This document shows positions 17,501 through 26,151 of a stretch of DNA of 64,000 nt, piece after piece. The stretch is taken from positions 1 through 64,000 of the forward strand of contig DATCCY010000016.1 of the NCBI GenBank assembly GCA_036510975.1, in the 5' to 3' direction. The notes beneath the pieces are model-generated. The model was not told the DNA's origin, did no database searches, and saw only the letters and a list, made by a program, of their open reading frames with translations. Position 1 is the stretch's first letter, and every line of letters starts with the position of its first letter. The position numbers were made by a program, and so were the translations under genes. This DNA is from Longivirga sp036510975. Lineage in GTDB: Bacteria > Actinomycetota > Actinomycetes > S36-B12 > CAIYMF01.

Positions 17501-18750
17501 CGCCGGCCCTCGGGCATCCGCTCGCCGTCGAGCAGCCCGAACCAGCGGCTCGCCGTCTCGACGTCCTTGTCGCCGCGACCCGAGAGGTTCACCAGGATCA
17601 CGGCGTCGGGGCCGAGCTCACGTCCCAGCCGCATGGCGCCGGCGAGCGCGTGCGCGCTCTCGATGGCGGGGATGATGCCCTCGGTGCGGCAGAGCAGCCC
17701 GAAGGCCTCCATCGCCTCGCTGTCGTTGACCGGGTCGTAGCTCGCGCGGCCGATCTCGTGCAGCCAGGCGTGCTCCGGACCGACGCCGGGATAGTCCAGA
17801 CCCGCGCTGATGCTGTGCGAGGGCCGGGTCTGGCCCCACTCGTCCTGCAGGACGTAGGTGCGCGCCCCGTGCAGCACTCCGGGGGCACCGCCCGAGAAGC
17901 GGGCGGCGTGACGCCCGGTCTCGATGCCGTCGCCGCCGGCCTCGTAGCCGTGCAGCGCGACCTCGCGGTCGTCGAGGAAGGCGCCGAAGATGCCCATGGC
18001 GTTGGAGCCCCCGCCGACGCAGGCGGCGACGGCGGTCGGGAGCCCACCGGTGAGTTCGCGCACCTGCTCGCGGGCCTCGGCGCCGATGACGTGGTGGAAG
18101 GTGCGCACCATCTCGGGGAACGGGGCGGGACCGGTGACGGTGCCGAGCAGGTAGTGGGTGTGCTCGACGTTGGTGACCCAGTCGCGCATGGCCTCGTTGA
18201 TCGCGTCCTTGAGCGTGCGGCTGCCCGCCGTCACCGGGACGACCTCGGCGCCGAGGAGCTTCATCCGCGCGACGTTGAGCGCCTGACGGACCGTGTCCTC
18301 CTCGCCCATGTAGACCGTGCACTCGAGACCGAACAGGGCCGCGACGGTCGCCGTGGCGACACCGTGCTGGCCGGCACCGGTCTCCGCGAGCATCCGGGTC
18401 TTGCCCATGCGCACCGTCAGCAGGGCCTGGCCGAGCACGTTGTTGATCTTGTGGGAGCCGGTGTGGTTGAGGTCCTCGCGCTTGAGCAGGACACGGGCTC
18501 CGCCGCAGTGGGCGGAGAAGCGCGTCGCGTCGGTGAGCGGGCTCGGGCGGCCGACGTACGTGCGTTGCAGCCGGTCGAGCTCGGTGACGAACTCCGGGTC
18601 CACGATCGCCGCTCGGAACGCCGCGTCGAGCTCGTCGAGCGCCGCGGTGAGCGCCTCGGGCACGAAGCGCCCGCCGAACGGCCCGAAGTGACCCGTGGAG
18701 TCGGGCCCGTGCAGGGCGGCGTCGTACGTGCCGCTCTCGGTGGTGGTCAT
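17497..18750 (-). CDS. trpB: Tryptophan synthase beta subunit
   Basis: TrpB joins indole and serine with pyridoxal phosphate. The 417-residue protein has the normal TrpB1 length. The PLP lysine is Lys101 (NHTGSHKINN) and the phosphate loop is GGGSNAMG. The N-terminal HFGPFGGRFVPEAL is typical. It starts with ATG 15 bases after trpC. Confidence 0.98.
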   Translation of the reverse strand: MTTTESGTYDAALHGPDSTGHFGPFGGRFVPEALTAALDELDAAFRAAIVDPEFVTELDRLQRTYVGRPSPLTDATRFSAHCGGARVLLKREDLNHTGSHKINNVLGQALLTVRMGKTRMLAETGAGQHGVATATVAALFGLECTVYMGEEDTVRQALNVARMKLLGAEVVPVTAGSRTLKDAINEAMRDWVTNVEHTHYLLGTVTGPAPFPEMVRTFHHVIGAEAREQVRELTGGLPTAVAACVGGGSNAMGIFGAFLDDREVALHGYEAGGDGIETGRHAARFSGGAPGVLHGARTYVLQDEWGQTRPSHSISAGLDYPGVGPEHAWLHEIGRASYDPVNDSEAMEAFGLLCRTEGIIPAIESAHALAGAMRLGRELGPDAVILVNLSGRGDKDVETASRWFGLLDGERMPEGRR

Positions 18751-18765
18751 GCCCTCACGCCTCCG

Positions 18766-19575
18766 TCAGCCGCGCGGGTTCTTGACCGCAGGGTGGGCAC
18801 CGGCGGTCACGAGGTCGTGGACCGCGGTGCGCGGGTCGCCGCCCGTCACCAGACTCTCCCCCACGAGGACGGCGTCCGCACCTGCGTTCGCGTAGGCGAT
18901 GAGGTCGTGCGGGCCGCGCACGCCGGACTCCGCGATCCGCACGACCGAGGTCGGGATCGCCGGAACCACCTGCGCGAAGGTCTCGCGATCGACCTCGAGG
19001 GTCTTGAGGTTGCGCACGTTGACGCCGATCACCGTGGCGCCGGCCGCGAGGGCACGGCCGACCTCCTCGACGTCATGCACCTCCACGAGCGGCGTGAGGC
19101 GCAGGCTGCGGGCGCGCTCCACGAGCGAGACGAGGGCCTCCTGCTCGAGGGCGGCGACGATGAGCAGTGCGACGTCGGCGCCGTAGGCTCGGGCCTCCCA
19201 GAGCTGGTAGCTCGAGACGATGAAGTCCTTGCGCAGCACGGGGATATCGACCGCCGCCCGGACCGCGGCGAGATCGTCGAGGGAGCCACCGAAGCGACGG
19301 CCCTCGGTCAGCACGCTGATCATGTGGGCGCCGCCGGCCTGGTAGTCGCGGGCGAGGGCGGCCGGGTCGGCGATGGTCGCGAGCGCACCCTTGCTCGGGC
19401 TCGAGCGCTTCACCTCGGCGATGACCTTGACGCCGTCACCGCGCAGGACGGCCTCGGCGTCGAGTGCGGGGGGTCGCGCTGCCGCCAGCTCCTTGAGCCG
19501 GTCGAGGCTGGTCCGGGCCTGACGCTCGGCGAGGTCGGCGCGGACGCCGTCCAGGATGTCGTCGAGGACCGTCAT
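18766..19575 (-). CDS. trpC: Indole-3-glycerol phosphate synthase
   Basis: TrpC closes the indole ring. The 269-residue single-function barrel shows Glu54 and Lys56 (IAEVKRSSPSKG), the catalytic pair region, and no fused TrpF domain. No trpF exists in the window, which fits PriA (33232-34041) doing that isomerisation. Upstream, TAACCT lies six bases before the ATG and there is no Shine-Dalgarno, so the trpCBA mRNA may be leaderless. Confidence 0.98.
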   Translation of the reverse strand: MTVLDDILDGVRADLAERQARTSLDRLKELAAARPPALDAEAVLRGDGVKVIAEVKRSSPSKGALATIADPAALARDYQAGGAHMISVLTEGRRFGGSLDDLAAVRAAVDIPVLRKDFIVSSYQLWEARAYGADVALLIVAALEQEALVSLVERARSLRLTPLVEVHDVEEVGRALAAGATVIGVNVRNLKTLEVDRETFAQVVPAIPTSVVRIAESGVRGPHDLIAYANAGADAVLVGESLVTGGDPRTAVHDLVTAGAHPAVKNPRG

Positions 19576-19581
19576 CCCGTC

Positions 19582-19587
19582 AGGTTA
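19582..19587 (-). promoter_or_regulatory. -10 hexamer of a leaderless trpCBA promoter
   Basis: TAACCT on the minus strand fits TANNNT and lies six bases from the trpC ATG, placing the transcript start at or next to the start codon. No convincing -35 was found. Confidence 0.45.
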
Positions 19588-19639
19588 GCCGGGCGTACGC
19601 CGACCGACGCCCGCGGGTCTGGCTCGGCAGTGTCCGCGC

Positions 19640-20095
19640 TCAGCTCGTCGTCGAGCCGAGCCAGGCGAGGGCCGGGACTCCTCCGACGTTGCGCACGACG
19701 GTGAAGGCCGCCGCGACCGCCACGAGCGACCACAGCAGCGCAGGCGACGGGACGCCCACCTCGACGGGGAGGTCCGGGCCGCCGTCGGGGTCGGGCTGCG
19801 GACCCTTCCACTCGCGCCAGACCCAGCGCAGCCAGAGGAACACCGCGAGGGGCAGCACGACCAGGACGACGAAGGCGTTGTGGTCCAGGGCGCCGCGGAC
19901 GTCACCGTGCAGCAGCGCGTGGGTGGCGCGCAGCCCACCGCACCCGGGGCAGTCGAGGCCGGTGAGCGCCTTGGTCGGGCAGAGCGGGTAGTGGCCCGGC
20001 AGGTTGGGGTCGACGAGCCCCACGTAGAGGCTCGCCAGGACGACGCCCGCACCGACGGCGAGCGGCGCCCGCAGCCGACGGGCCCGCGAGGTCAT
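19640..20095 (-). CDS. DUF2752 membrane protein
   Basis: The 151-residue protein has three hydrophobic segments (about 10-30, 72-93, 117-137). The DUF2752 signature CPGCGGLR lies at residues 49-56 with Cys49/Cys52, preceded by another Cys at 39. The function is unknown; members are common next to trpC in actinobacteria. The gene sits 64 bases upstream of trpC and behind its own gap after the histidine kinase terminator. The two cysteines suggest a redox or metal role, but this is a guess. Confidence 0.85.
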   Translation of the reverse strand: MTSRARRLRAPLAVGAGVVLASLYVGLVDPNLPGHYPLCPTKALTGLDCPGCGGLRATHALLHGDVRGALDHNAFVVLVVLPLAVFLWLRWVWREWKGPQPDPDGGPDLPVEVGVPSPALLWSLVAVAAAFTVVRNVGGVPALAWLGSTTS

Positions 20096-20114
20096 GGCAG
20101 GAGCCTAAGCGCCC

Positions 20115-20147
20115 CACCCCCACGCCGAGACTGATCGCGCGGGGGTG
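20115..20147 (-). terminator. Terminator hairpin after the histidine kinase gene
   Basis: Eleven-base arms at 20115-20125 and 20137-20147 (CACCCCCACGC / GCGCGGGGGTG) pair with one mismatch around an 11-base loop. The hairpin starts right at the kinase stop codon and has no U-run. Confidence 0.65.
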
Positions 20148-21572
20148 TCAGCAGGCCCTACGCCCCACAGGACCCGTCTCGCGGGGCAGGGCCACCCCGA
20201 AGCGGGCGCCGCCCTCGGGCGCGGAGCCCGCGTAGGCGCGTCCGCCGAGACGCGTCGCGAGGCGCCCGACGAGCGCCAGCCCCACCCCGGTGCCGACCTG
20301 TCGGACGCCGCGGTAGCGCTCGTGCAGCGCGGCGGGCTCGAAGGCCACCGCCACGTCGTCCGGCGTGAGCCCCGGCCCGCCGTCGCGGACCTCGACCGTG
20401 GCACCCCACGACTCCGCGCGCACGGCGAGGACGAGCGGGCGCCCGACCGGGGTGACGCGCAGGGCGTTCTCCGCGAGGTTGTCGACGATCTGGCGCACGC
20501 GCAGCGGGTCGGTCCGTACGACGAGCGGTGTCGTCGGGACCTCGAGCACGAAGAGCACACCGTCGCGCTCGCAGCGGGCCCGCCACACCTGCCCGGCATC
20601 GGCACCGAGCGCGGAGAGGTCGACGTCGGTCACCGAGAGCCGCACGTCGGCGGCACCGAGGCGCGAGAGGTCGAGCAGGTCGGCGACGAGGCGCTCGAGC
20701 CGGTGCGACTCCGCGAGAACGGTCGCACCCGTCGCGGCGACGTCGCCCTCGGCGACCACTCCGTCGGCGAGGGCCTCGGCGTAGCCGGTGATGCCCGTGA
20801 GCGGTGTGCGCAGCTCGTGGGAGACCGAGAGCAGGAAGTCGCGCTGACGGCCCTCGCTGGTGGCCAGCGCCGTCGACAGCCGGTTGAGCGACTCCGACAC
20901 AGTGGCCACCTCGGCCGGGCCCTCCGGGACGAGAGCGACGTCGCGGGCGCCGGTCGCGAGCCGCTCGGCGGCGTCGGCGGCGTGGCGCAGCGGCCGGACG
21001 ATGCGGCGCGCGGCGAGGACGCCGACGACGACCGCCACCACCAGCCCCACGAGCAGCGCGAGGGCGAGCCGGCGCAGCTCGAGGCCGGTCTGCGAGCGCG
21101 CGACGGAGGCGTCCTGGACCAGGAACACCGAGGTGTCGGCCGACACCGAGCGGCCCTCGACGAACACGGTCCCCGACGTCGTGGCCCGCACGTCGCTCAC
21201 GCTGGCCCCGGCCCGCGTCGCTGCGAGGTCGGCCGCGGTCACCGGCGGCTGCGGGCCGCGGGCGCGCACGACCTGCGCGGTGATCCCCTCCGCGGCCAGC
21301 AGGGCGCGCATGCGGACCAGGCCGGCGGCACCCTGGCCGCTCTCGGCGCGGGCCAGGACGTCGCTGACGAGATCGGCCTGCGCGGCGAGCTGACGCCGTG
21401 CCTGGGCCTCGGTCGCGTTGGCCACCAGCGGGTAGGACACCAGGCCGGTCACGACGACCGCGATCACCGCGACAAGGGCTGCGACCATGGCGAACTGGGC
21501 GGTCAGCGTGGTCCGCCGGCGCGGCGGCCCCGCGGCGGCCAGCGGGGGGTCGAGGACCCCGGCCGTGGTCAC
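20148..21572 (-). CDS. Sensor histidine kinase
   Basis: The 474-residue protein has membrane segments at about 25-50 and 166-188 around a ~115-residue extracellular sensor, then HAMP. The phosphorylation box has His252 (SVSHELRTPLTG). The ATPase domain shows an N-box (QIVDNLAENAL) and G-boxes (DGGPGL, GTGVGLALVG). It would phosphorylate the OmpR-type regulator encoded just upstream, whose stop it overlaps by four bases with a GTG start. The signal is unknown. The pair lies inside the trp region although nothing ties it to tryptophan. Confidence 0.93.
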   Translation of the reverse strand: MTTAGVLDPPLAAAGPPRRRTTLTAQFAMVAALVAVIAVVVTGLVSYPLVANATEAQARRQLAAQADLVSDVLARAESGQGAAGLVRMRALLAAEGITAQVVRARGPQPPVTAADLAATRAGASVSDVRATTSGTVFVEGRSVSADTSVFLVQDASVARSQTGLELRRLALALLVGLVVAVVVGVLAARRIVRPLRHAADAAERLATGARDVALVPEGPAEVATVSESLNRLSTALATSEGRQRDFLLSVSHELRTPLTGITGYAEALADGVVAEGDVAATGATVLAESHRLERLVADLLDLSRLGAADVRLSVTDVDLSALGADAGQVWRARCERDGVLFVLEVPTTPLVVRTDPLRVRQIVDNLAENALRVTPVGRPLVLAVRAESWGATVEVRDGGPGLTPDDVAVAFEPAALHERYRGVRQVGTGVGLALVGRLATRLGGRAYAGSAPEGGARFGVALPRETGPVGRRAC

Positions 21573-22276
21573 GGCACGGGCCGGTCATCGGCGCTGTAGC
21601 CCACCCCGCGGACCGTGCGGATCGGGCTCGCGTCACCGAGCTTCCCGCGCACCTGGGCCACGTGGACATCCACCGTCCGGGTCCCGACGACGGCGGCGTA
21701 GCCCCACACCTCGCTGAGCAGCTGCTCGCGGGTAAAGACCCGCCCGGGTGCGCGCATGAGGTGCACGAGCAGGTCGAACTCCGTGGCCGTGAGCTCGACC
21801 TCGGACTCGTCGACGATCACGCGGTGCGTCACGCGGTCGACGCGGACGCGGCCCAGGGTGAGCGGGGCCGGCGTCGAGGGCGGGCCGTCGGCCCGGCGCA
21901 GGACGGACTTCACCCGGGCCACCACCTCGCGCGGCGAGAACGGCTTGGTGATGTAGTCGTCCGCCCCGAGCTCGAGACCGAGGACGCGGTCGATCTCGTC
22001 GTCCCGAGCGGTACAGAACAGGACCGGCACCCAGTCGTCGTCCCCCCGCAGACGGCGGCAGACCTCCGTGCCGTCCATCTCCGGCAGCCCGACGTCGAGG
22101 ACGATCGCGACAGGCTTCAGAGCCCGTGCCGACGCGAGCCCGGCCCGACCGTCGCGCTCGACGTGCACGCCGTAGCCCTCCCGGGCGAGGTACATCCGCA
22201 GCAGGTCCGCGATCGCCGCCTCGTCCTCGACGACGAGCACCAGCCCCCGCTCGCTCCCCCCACCAGCCCCAGTCAC
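21569..22276 (-). CDS. OmpR-family response regulator
   Basis: This two-domain regulator has 235 residues. The receiver domain shows the acidic pair in VVEDEA, phospho-acceptor Asp61 (IVLDVGLPEMDG) and Lys111 (YITKPFSP). The C-terminal winged helix (about 140-232) ends with the usual IRTVRGVGY motif. I use the GTG at 22276, close before the receiver; the frame runs 15 codons further without a better ribosome site. It is transcribed with the downstream histidine kinase. Target genes are unknown. Confidence 0.92.
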   Translation of the reverse strand: MTGAGGGSERGLVLVVEDEAAIADLLRMYLAREGYGVHVERDGRAGLASARALKPVAIVLDVGLPEMDGTEVCRRLRGDDDWVPVLFCTARDDEIDRVLGLELGADDYITKPFSPREVVARVKSVLRRADGPPSTPAPLTLGRVRVDRVTHRVIVDESEVELTATEFDLLVHLMRAPGRVFTREQLLSEVWGYAAVVGTRTVDVHVAQVRGKLGDASPIRTVRGVGYSADDRPVP

Positions 22277-22356
22277 GCCCCCAGAGTCCCAGAGCGACGA
22301 CACGGAACCGATGACGCCCACGTACGAGTCGTGTCAGACCGACCAGGCAGACCCAT

Positions 22357-22482
22357 CGCCGCGAAGCGGCCTCGCGGCGTTAAGCCGACCCACAGGCCCT
22401 ACGCCGAAGCGAGCCGGCCCGAGCCCGCAGTGGGCCCCCGCAGGGGGTCCGCGGGGGCGAGCGGGAGGCGGGCGAAGCCCGC
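22357..22482. other. Palindrome-rich GC intergenic cluster
   Basis: The 273-base gap between the HGxxPAAW gene and the response regulator has no gene. It holds several stem-loops: CGCCGCGA/TCGCGGCG at 22357-22379, GGCCCCC/GGGGG-T-CC at 22433-22450, and GCGGGC-gaa-GCCCGC at 22468-22482. A CGAAGC word recurs four times. One hairpin may end the trpE transcript; the rest resembles a REP-like or degenerate spacer. Confidence 0.45.
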
Positions 22483-22549
22483 GACCAGGCCGGAGATCGG
22501 CGGCGGCGCCGACGAAGCCGTGCAGGGCACAGCTTCCTGGAGGCGCGAA

Positions 22550-22762
22550 CTACTCGGCCTCGACCGGAGCGCCCATGCCCATCATGCCCATGACCTTGCC
22601 GACGATCGCACCCACGACGGCGAGCCCGACCGCGCCGATCCAGAACAGCGGCCAGTTGCCCAGCAGCACGGCGACGGCACCGACGACGAAGGCGATCATG
22701 ATGATGGTGACGGCCGTCCAGGCGGCGGGCGTGTTGCCGTGGTACTCGTGCTCGGCGGTCAT
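22550..22762 (-). CDS. Small HGxxPAAW-type membrane protein (DUF6704-like)
   Basis: A 70-residue protein with a short soluble start containing HGNTPAAWT (residues 8-16) and two membrane helices (about 17-36 and 40-58). Small HGxxPAAW proteins regularly sit beside trpE in actinobacteria; their function is unknown. GAGGAGG precedes the ATG at good spacing. It follows the Trp-associated membrane protein by 37 bases and ends the hisI-trpE unit. Confidence 0.85.
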   Translation of the reverse strand: MTAEHEYHGNTPAAWTAVTIIMIAFVVGAVAVLLGNWPLFWIGAVGLAVVGAIVGKVMGMMGMGAPVEAE

Positions 22763-22799
22763 CGCGGGTCCTCCTCGGCGAGTGTCGGGCGCCATTGTG

Positions 22800-23468
22800 T
22801 CAGGCGTCGGCTCCGCCGTGCAGCGTCGGGTCGTTCGCCGTGTCGTCCGTGGGGTCGACCCCCCGGTCGAGCTGGTCCCAGGCGGAGTCCGCGCGCGGGT
22901 CGGTCCGCGCTGCGGAAGCGTCACCGGCGCCGGCCCGGCCGCGTTCGTAGCGCCCGCCGAGCACCGGCCAGGTCCGGCTGCGTCGCAGGACGACGACGCC
23001 GGCGAGCATGACGAGCACGGCCCCGACACAGGCCACCGCCCACCAGCTCGAGTGCGACACGGTGAGGCCCGTCGCGCCCACGCCGGTGCGTTCGGCCACG
23101 AGTCGGCCCACCGTCGTGTCGGCGTCGACCGACGACGCGTCCCGAGCGGCGAACTGCACGGCACGCAACGCGGTCGCGAGGCCGAGGACCACGAGCACGA
23201 TCCCGGTGGCGAGGCGTCCGACCCGTCGTGTGGCCACGAGCGCCGCGATGCCGGCCAGGGCGACCAGCGCGGCAGCGGTGCCCTCGGGCTGCAGGTCGCG
23301 GCCGGTGAGGTCGACCTGCAGCGTCGGCAGTCCGGCGTCACCCACGCGCGCGGTGACCCACACGCGCCCGTAGGCGAGCAGCATGAGGCAGGCGCCGGCC
23401 AGGAGCAGGACGAGGGCGACGGCGTAGCCGCGACGCCCGGCAGGTGCAGCGGGGACGGGCTGGCTCAC
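22800..23468 (-). CDS. Trp biosynthesis-associated membrane protein (TIGR02234 type)
   Basis: The 222-residue protein has four membrane helices (about 12-33, 56-77, 84-104, 139-161) and a hydrophilic acidic C-terminus. Proteins of this kind always lie beside trpE in actinobacteria, but no activity is known; transport or assembly of a pathway component is a guess. The GTG start overlaps the trpE stop by four bases. A longer reading frame upstream is the trpE shadow and was not used. Confidence 0.85.
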   Translation of the reverse strand: MSQPVPAAPAGRRGYAVALVLLLAGACLMLLAYGRVWVTARVGDAGLPTLQVDLTGRDLQPEGTAAALVALAGIAALVATRRVGRLATGIVLVVLGLATALRAVQFAARDASSVDADTTVGRLVAERTGVGATGLTVSHSSWWAVACVGAVLVMLAGVVVLRRSRTWPVLGGRYERGRAGAGDASAARTDPRADSAWDQLDRGVDPTDDTANDPTLHGGADA

Positions 23469-25033
23469 GCGCCGGCCGGTCGCATGGTCGACGCCATGGC
23501 GACCGCACGCAGGACGGCGGCGGCCTTGTTGCGGCACTCCTGGTCCTCGGTCTCCGGTACGGAGTCGGCGACCAGCCCGCCGCCCGCCTGGACGTAGGCG
23601 ACGCCGTCCTTGATCACGCCCGTGCGGATGGCGATGGCTGTGTCGAGGTCGCCGGCGAAGTCGAGGTAGCCGACGGCGCCGCCGTAGACGCCGCGACGCA
23701 CCGGCTCGAGCTCGTCGATGATCTCCATCGCCCGCGGCTTCGGAGCGCCCGACAGCGTCCCGGCGGGGAAGGTCGAGGCCAGGACGTCGTACGCCGTGCG
23801 CCCGGGCGCGAGCGTGCCGACCACCGTCGACACGATGTGCATGATGTGGCTGTAGCGCTCGACGCTCATGAAGTCGACGACTTCCACGCTGCCGGGCGAG
23901 CAGACCCGACCGAGGTCGTTGCGGCCGAGGTCGACGAGCATGAGGTGCTCGGCGCGCTCCTTCTCGTCGGCGAGCAGCTCCTCGGCGAGCGCGTTGTCCT
24001 CCTCCGGTGTCGCTCCTCGGGGCCGGGAGCCCGCGATCGGGTGCAGCATCGCGCGACCGTCGGCCACCTTCACCAGCGCCTCTGGCGAGGAGCCGACGAC
24101 GTCGAAGGCCACCGTGTCCGACAGTGAGCCGTCGTCGGTGCCGACGGGGACGCGCAGCAGGTACATGTACGGGCTCGGGTTGGTCACGCGCAGCACCCGG
24201 TAGACGTCGAGCGAGGACGCCGCGCACGGGGCCGAGAATCGCTGCGACAGCACGATCTGGAAGGCATCGCCCGCACGGATGTGCTCCTTGCAGGCCTCCA
24301 CGCCGGCAAGGTAGTCCGACCGCTCGGTGCGCGACGTGACCTCGACCTGCGCGGTCGCGTCGTACGTCGACGCGGACGCGGCTGCGTGCTTCGCGAGATC
24401 GGCCTGCATGAGGTCGAGACGACGCACGGCGTCGTCCCACGCGTCGTCGACCCGCTCGTCGGTGGCGTCGTAGTTGATCGCGTTGGCGATCAGGAGCACC
24501 GAGCCGTCGTGGTGGTCGAGCACGGCGAGGTCGGTCGCGAGCAGCATCGCCACCTCGGGGACGCCGATCTCGTCAGGGTTCGAGTCCGGCAGCCGCTCCC
24601 AGCGCCGGACCGCGTCGTAGGACAGGTAGCCGACCATGCCGCCGGTCAGCGGCGGGAGGCCGTCGAGCCGCTCGGTGTGCAGCGCCGCGATGGTGTCGCG
24701 CAGCGCCGACAGGGGGTCGCCGCCGGTCGGCAGGCCCACGGGCGCGTTGCCGAACCAGCGCGTCTGCCCGTCGACCTCGGTGAGCATCGCGGCGCTGCGC
24801 ACCCCCACGAAGGAGTAGCGCGACCACGCCCGGCCGTGCTCGGCCGACTCGAGCAGGAACGTGCCGGCGCGCTCGCCGGCGAGCTTGCGGTAGAGCCCGG
24901 TCGGCGTCTCGCCGTCGGCCAGCAGCCGGCGTACGACCGGGATGACCCGACGGTCGCGGGCGAGCTCGCGGAAGCCCTCGAGGTCCGGCGCGGCCGACCC
25001 CGCGAACGTCGGGGCGTACGGCGTGGCGGTCAT
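23465..25033 (-). CDS. trpE: Anthranilate synthase component I
   Basis: TrpE makes anthranilate from chorismate with ammonia from TrpG. The 522-residue protein has the feedback-inhibitor motif LLES (TFLLESAEHGR) near the N-terminus, so tryptophan inhibition is expected. The chorismate-binding domain shows PIAGSRPRG and PAGTLSGAPKPRAM. There is no trpG or trpD here, so the partner subunit is encoded elsewhere. The ATG overlaps the hisI stop by four bases, joining histidine and tryptophan genes in one unit. Confidence 0.98.
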   Translation of the reverse strand: MTATPYAPTFAGSAAPDLEGFRELARDRRVIPVVRRLLADGETPTGLYRKLAGERAGTFLLESAEHGRAWSRYSFVGVRSAAMLTEVDGQTRWFGNAPVGLPTGGDPLSALRDTIAALHTERLDGLPPLTGGMVGYLSYDAVRRWERLPDSNPDEIGVPEVAMLLATDLAVLDHHDGSVLLIANAINYDATDERVDDAWDDAVRRLDLMQADLAKHAAASASTYDATAQVEVTSRTERSDYLAGVEACKEHIRAGDAFQIVLSQRFSAPCAASSLDVYRVLRVTNPSPYMYLLRVPVGTDDGSLSDTVAFDVVGSSPEALVKVADGRAMLHPIAGSRPRGATPEEDNALAEELLADEKERAEHLMLVDLGRNDLGRVCSPGSVEVVDFMSVERYSHIMHIVSTVVGTLAPGRTAYDVLASTFPAGTLSGAPKPRAMEIIDELEPVRRGVYGGAVGYLDFAGDLDTAIAIRTGVIKDGVAYVQAGGGLVADSVPETEDQECRNKAAAVLRAVAMASTMRPAGA

Positions 25034-25422
25034 GCGGGGTCTCCGTCGCTGGGCAGGTCGAGCAGGACGTCGGCGTCGAAGCAGGTGCGATCACCGGTGT
25101 GGCAGGCGGCGCCCACCTGGTCGACGGCGAGCAGGACGGCGTCGCCGTCGCAGTCGAGCCGCACCGAGCGCACGTGCTGGCGGTGCCCCGAGGTCTCGCC
25201 CTTCACCCAGTACTCCTGGCGCGAGCGTGACCAGTACGTCGCACGTCCGGTGCTCAGCGTCCGGCGCAGGGCCTCGGCGTCCATCCACGCGACCATGAGC
25301 ACCTCTCCGGTGTCCCACTGCTGCGCGACGGCGGCCACGAGGCCGTGCTCGTCGCGCCTGAGCCGGGACTCGACGGCGTCCCACGCTGCTGGGTCGAACA
25401 GCCTCTGCTCCACGACGGTCAT
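25030..25422 (-). CDS. hisI: Phosphoribosyl-AMP cyclohydrolase
   Basis: HisI opens the purine ring of PR-AMP in the third step of histidine synthesis. From the ATG at 25422 the product has 130 residues. The Mg-binding Asp90/Asp92/Asp94 (LDCDGD) and zinc Cys91/Cys107/Cys114 (ACHTGDRTC) are all present. An alternative ATG at 25464 would add 14 residues; the shorter form matches actinobacterial HisI. It has no fused HisE domain. The next gene trpE overlaps it by four bases. Confidence 0.96.
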   Translation of the reverse strand: MTVVEQRLFDPAAWDAVESRLRRDEHGLVAAVAQQWDTGEVLMVAWMDAEALRRTLSTGRATYWSRSRQEYWVKGETSGHRQHVRSVRLDCDGDAVLLAVDQVGAACHTGDRTCFDADVLLDLPSDGDPA

Positions 25423-25496
25423 TCTGCCGTGCGCCTGCCACCGCGTTTCGACGGGCCGTGACATGATCCCGACGCAGTCGAGCGACGGGGCAGGAC

Positions 25497-26135
25497 ATGG
25501 ACGGCACCACACCTCCGGGACCGCCGGACGGGCTCGGCTCGAGCAGGTCCGGCACGTCGGCCGGCCCCGTCCGCGACGACCTGGTCTTTCCCGGGGCGAG
25601 CGACGACGCCTGGCGCAGCGGGGAACCGGCCGACGACCGGTCCCGCTGGGTGGTGGTCGCCGCCGTCGTCGCGGCGGCGGTCGTGGTCGTGGTCGCCGCC
25701 ATAGCCGTGATCGGGGTCGGCGTCCTGCGCGGGGCGACCAGCAGCAGCCCGACGGCGTCCGGTGCCACGTCGTCGGTCGGCGCGCTCGACGTGGGCGCGT
25801 GCTACCGGCTCCCCACCGACGACGCGAGCTCGGACAGCGTGGGCGACGTGGCGGTCGTGCCGTGCACCGAGCCGCACGACGGCCAGGTCTACGCCCATGT
25901 GCCGCTCACGTTCGACGACTACCCGTCCGACGCCGCCCTCACCGCGGCCGCCGAGTCGGGGTGCGGCGCCGACGACTCCTCCCTCGACCCGTCGGTGGCG
26001 TCGAGCGACACGATGTCGCCGTCCTGGTACGCCCCGCTCGAGGCCGACTGGGCCGACAGCCCGCACACCGCGACGTGCGTCATCGAGTCCAACGACCCGA
26101 ACGGGCTCACCCGATCCTGGACGACCACGCCGTAG
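25497..26135 (+). CDS. Membrane-anchored protein, septum-formation-family-like
   Basis: The 212-residue protein has a Pro/Gly-rich cytoplasmic start, one membrane helix (about 51-76) and an extracytoplasmic domain. The domain has four cysteines (102, 123, 156, 194) and a VPCTEPHDGQVYA motif, as in actinobacterial 'septum formation' family domains. The role is not established; the four cysteines probably form two disulfides. It diverges from hisI with 74 bases between the starts. It would be a plausible substrate of the DsbA-like protein (inference). Confidence 0.7.
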   Translation: MDGTTPPGPPDGLGSSRSGTSAGPVRDDLVFPGASDDAWRSGEPADDRSRWVVVAAVVAAAVVVVVAAIAVIGVGVLRGATSSSPTASGATSSVGALDVGACYRLPTDDASSDSVGDVAVVPCTEPHDGQVYAHVPLTFDDYPSDAALTAAAESGCGADDSSLDPSVASSDTMSPSWYAPLEADWADSPHTATCVIESNDPNGLTRSWTTTP

Positions 26136-26151
26136 CGGTCCGCGGGTCCGG

